Shown here one piece after another: positions 40,543 through 42,245 of a DNA stretch of 42,245 nucleotides (position 1 is the first letter of the stretch; each line of letters opens with the position of its first letter). The translations under genes and the position numbers were made by a program. Origin of the DNA: W11650 sp041844915 (GTDB lineage Bacteria; Bacillota; Clostridia; Lachnospirales; Vallitaleaceae). Below the pieces are notes generated by a model, which saw nothing but the letters and a program-made list of their open reading frames with translations, ran no database searches and was not told the DNA's origin. Where the stretch lies: positions 1-42,245 of the forward strand of contig JBGZBY010000030.1 in NCBI GenBank assembly GCA_041844915.1, in the 5' to 3' direction.

Positions 40543-41169
40543 CTATTCCATCCAAGAACTGTCGCTTGGATTCTTTTGGAATTTCTGCAATTTTTGCAAG
40601 GATTTTTCTTCGATATAGTTTTCCTCAATGGCGGCCTCCACCAGCTCCTCATAATTGCTCAAGGCATAGTAAGGCACTCCGGCCTGCTCAAACGCCTGCT
40701 TTGCCTTATCTAGACTATAGGTAAAGATGGCAACCAGCCCCAGTACCTCGCAGCCCGCCTCTTTTGCCGCCTCTACTGCTTGCAGAGAGGATCCTCCCGT
40801 TGATATCAAGTCCTCTATAACCACTACCTTCATTCCCGGATAATAAAGACCCTCAATTTGATTTCCTTTCCCATGATCCTTTGCCTTTCCCCGAATATAT
40901 CCGGTTGGCAAACCCATCTCCCAAGCGCAAATCGAGGCGTGCGGAATTCCGGCAGTAGCCGTTCCCATCAGCGATTCGCATTCCGGAAATTTCTCTCTGA
41001 TAACTCTTATCATTTCGTGAATTACTGCCGCTCTTTCCTCTTTATAGGATAAAACCAAGCGATTGTCGCAGTAAATCGGAGATTTAATACCAGATGCCCA
41101 AGTAAAGGGCACTTCCGGCGACAAGCTGACAGCCTTGATCTTCAATAAATTTCTGGCAATTTCTTTCAT
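40543..41169 (-). CDS. pyrE: Orotate phosphoribosyltransferase
   Basis: Makes orotidine 5'-phosphate from orotate and PRPP in UMP synthesis. From ATG 41167-41169 the protein has 208 residues, with the substrate strand FTWASGIKSPIYCDNR (22-37), the flexible loop YIRGKAKDHGKGNQIEG (91-107) and the PRPP motif VVVIEDLISTGGSS (115-128). This start follows TGGAGA; the open frame goes 30 codons further but lacks homology. It follows pyrF after 113 nt, and PyrF uses its product. Confidence 0.95.
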   Translation of the reverse strand: MKEIARNLLKIKAVSLSPEVPFTWASGIKSPIYCDNRLVLSYKEERAAVIHEMIRVIREKFPECESLMGTATAGIPHASICAWEMGLPTGYIRGKAKDHGKGNQIEGLYYPGMKVVVIEDLISTGGSSLQAVEAAKEAGCEVLGLVAIFTYSLDKAKQAFEQAGVPYYALSNYEELVEAAIEENYIEEKSLQKLQKFQKNPSDSSWME

Positions 41170-41270
41170 AGCAATCTCCATTCCGCGCCCATCCAGCGCC
41201 ATAAAGCAAACAAATATTCCCAAATCTTTCGATTTTCTTCTGTCCTTATCCGCCAACAATCCAGCAAATA

Positions 41271-41293
41271 TAGGAGAATCGCCTATTCTCCTA
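41271..41293 (-). other. Hairpin across the pyrF stop codon
   Basis: TAGGAGAAT (41271-41279) is the exact complement of ATTCTCCTA (41285-41293); the pyrF stop lies within it. No T-run follows, so it may set pyrF/pyrE mRNA stability or ratio. It also hides an AGGAG-like sequence. Confidence 0.5.
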
Positions 41294-41996
41294 AAAAGTC
41301 CTTTTTGATCTGCAAATACGCAGCAACCGGATCCTCTGCCTTGGTGATCGGTCTGCCCACGACAATGTAATCCGATCCCAGCTCTCTGGCCATCTGTGGT
41401 GTAACTACTCTGGCCTGATCCCCAATTTCTCCGTCCGCCGGTCGAATCCCCGGTGTTACCGTAATAAAATCCTCTCCCAAGGTATCCTTAATTCGGCGCA
41501 CCTCCAGCGCAGAGCAAACAACCCCATCCAAGCCGCTTCTCTTGGCGTTTTCGGCATAGGACAACACCGTATCTTCCATCGCCGTTTCAATCAAAAGCTC
41601 TCTTTTTAAGGTATCTGCATCCGTTGAAGTCAGCTGTGTCACTGCAATCAAAAGCGGTTTTTCCTGCGCCTGACTTTCCCTAATCTCTGTCGCCGCCGCC
41701 AGCATCATTCTGCTGCCGCCTCCGGCATGAAGATTCATAATATCCGCGCCCAACTCCAAACAGGAACGAGTTGCTCCGGCAACTGTATTGGGAATATCAT
41801 GAAATTTTAAATCCAAAAATATCTTGTGTCCCTGCCGCTTTATCGTTTCCACGATTGCCGGACCGGCGGCATAAAAAAGCTCCATACCTATTTTTACAAA
41901 AATGGGCTGTTCAAATTTACCGGTAAACTCAATTGCCTTCTGCGCGCTCGGAAAATCAAGCGCAACGATGACCGCCTTCGCATTAATTTGATTCAT
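41283..41996 (-). CDS. pyrF: Orotidine 5'-phosphate decarboxylase
   Basis: Decarboxylates OMP to UMP, the last step of de novo pyrimidine synthesis. At 237 residues it belongs to the short bacterial type: catalytic Asp62, Lys64, Asp67 in FLDLKFHDIPNTV, the opening VIVALDFPS with the first conserved Asp13, VTPGIRP, and the phosphate loop GSDYIVVGRPI. AAGGAG precedes the ATG. Any further pyr genes upstream would lie beyond the window edge. Confidence 0.97.
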   Translation of the reverse strand: MNQINAKAVIVALDFPSAQKAIEFTGKFEQPIFVKIGMELFYAAGPAIVETIKRQGHKIFLDLKFHDIPNTVAGATRSCLELGADIMNLHAGGGSRMMLAAATEIRESQAQEKPLLIAVTQLTSTDADTLKRELLIETAMEDTVLSYAENAKRSGLDGVVCSALEVRRIKDTLGEDFITVTPGIRPADGEIGDQARVVTPQMARELGSDYIVVGRPITKAEDPVAAYLQIKKDFLGE

Positions 41997-42149
41997 TGAG
42001 GACTCCTTTTCGTTTTCTGGTTAATCTATTGCCGCCATTCCTTACCGCCTTACCAAATCTTCATCAGCCGTGAATTTTTCACATTTTAAACCGCTGCTTC
42101 CCTTCCTTCCCTAAAGCCGATTGCTCCGCGCTTCGCTCTCTCGCAATCG

Positions 42150-42195
42150 ACTCAAAGCATTCGCCGCCCCTCTGGGGCTTGCTCATGCTTTGAGT
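42150..42195. other. Strong inverted repeat upstream of pyrF
   Basis: An 11-bp perfect stem ACTCAAAGCAT/ATGCTTTGAGT (42150-42160, 42185-42195) with a nested GCCCC/GGGGC hairpin (42166-42178). A second pair, AGCGCT either side of 42211-42236, follows to the window edge. The rest of 41997-42149 shows no gene or clear promoter. Confidence 0.5.
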
Positions 42196-42245
42196 AGGTC
42201 AAATGTCAGCGCTTCCTCTGCGGCAAGCCCCTCGGAGCGCTGCCG

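Noticed and set aside
1..42245. tRNA, rRNA, insertion sequence or integrase genes
   Set aside because: None was recognised on either strand; the only mobile-element trace is the Rep_3 remnant.

Overview
The window looks like the chromosome of a mid-GC, low-oxygen Gram-positive of the class Clostridia (Bacillota), possibly near Lachnospiraceae. This is inferred from the S10-spc-alpha gene order with a KOW-domain protein between map and infA, the zinc-type S14 and L36, an enlarged L17, the ECF transporter genes behind rplQ, HemZ rather than an aerobic haem enzyme, and a DUF4914 protein. Clear sigma-A promoters (TTGACA-N17-TATAAT type) and AGGAGG ribosome sites recur throughout.

Left end (1-4300): an AT-rich Rep_3 plasmid/phage initiator that has lost its N-terminus, a scar where an SGNH hydrolase 5' fragment is joined to a phosphopentomutase 3' fragment, then an intact MarR regulator-MATE exporter operon with a palindromic operator over its -10 box.

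Centre (4301-23400, minus strand): one long ribosomal protein cluster, transcribed from a promoter near 23360 through rpsJ, rplC, rplD, rplW, rplB, rpsS, rplV, rpsC, rplP, rpmC, rpsQ, rplN, rplX, rplE, rpsN, rpsH, rplF, rplR, rpsE, rpmD, rplO, secY, adk, map, KOW protein, infA, rpmJ, rpsM, rpsK, rpoA and rplQ, followed after a terminator and a tandem repeat by ecfA1-ecfA2-ecfT. rpsD is absent from its common clostridial place between rpsK and rpoA. Three gaps inside the cluster are unusually large or structured: the rpsJ leader, 213 nt between rpsH and rplF, and 547 nt between rpmJ and rpsM with its own likely promoter.

Right part (23400-42245): a DUF4914 PEPCK-like protein, hemZ, a degenerate tandem repeat array of about 80 bp period upstream of hemZ, a relA-metallo-hydrolase operon, a chemoreceptor, a GntR/YtrA-type regulator with its ABC exporter (ytr-like operon), a BglG-type PRD remnant, a GNAT-like protein, a Cys/His-rich DUF1292 protein, and pyrF-pyrE.

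Most of the window is housekeeping. The less explained material is mostly between genes: repeat arrays private to single intergenic regions, structured leaders in the ribosomal cluster, and gene remnants. I saw no tRNA, rRNA, CRISPR array, insertion sequence or complete defence system.
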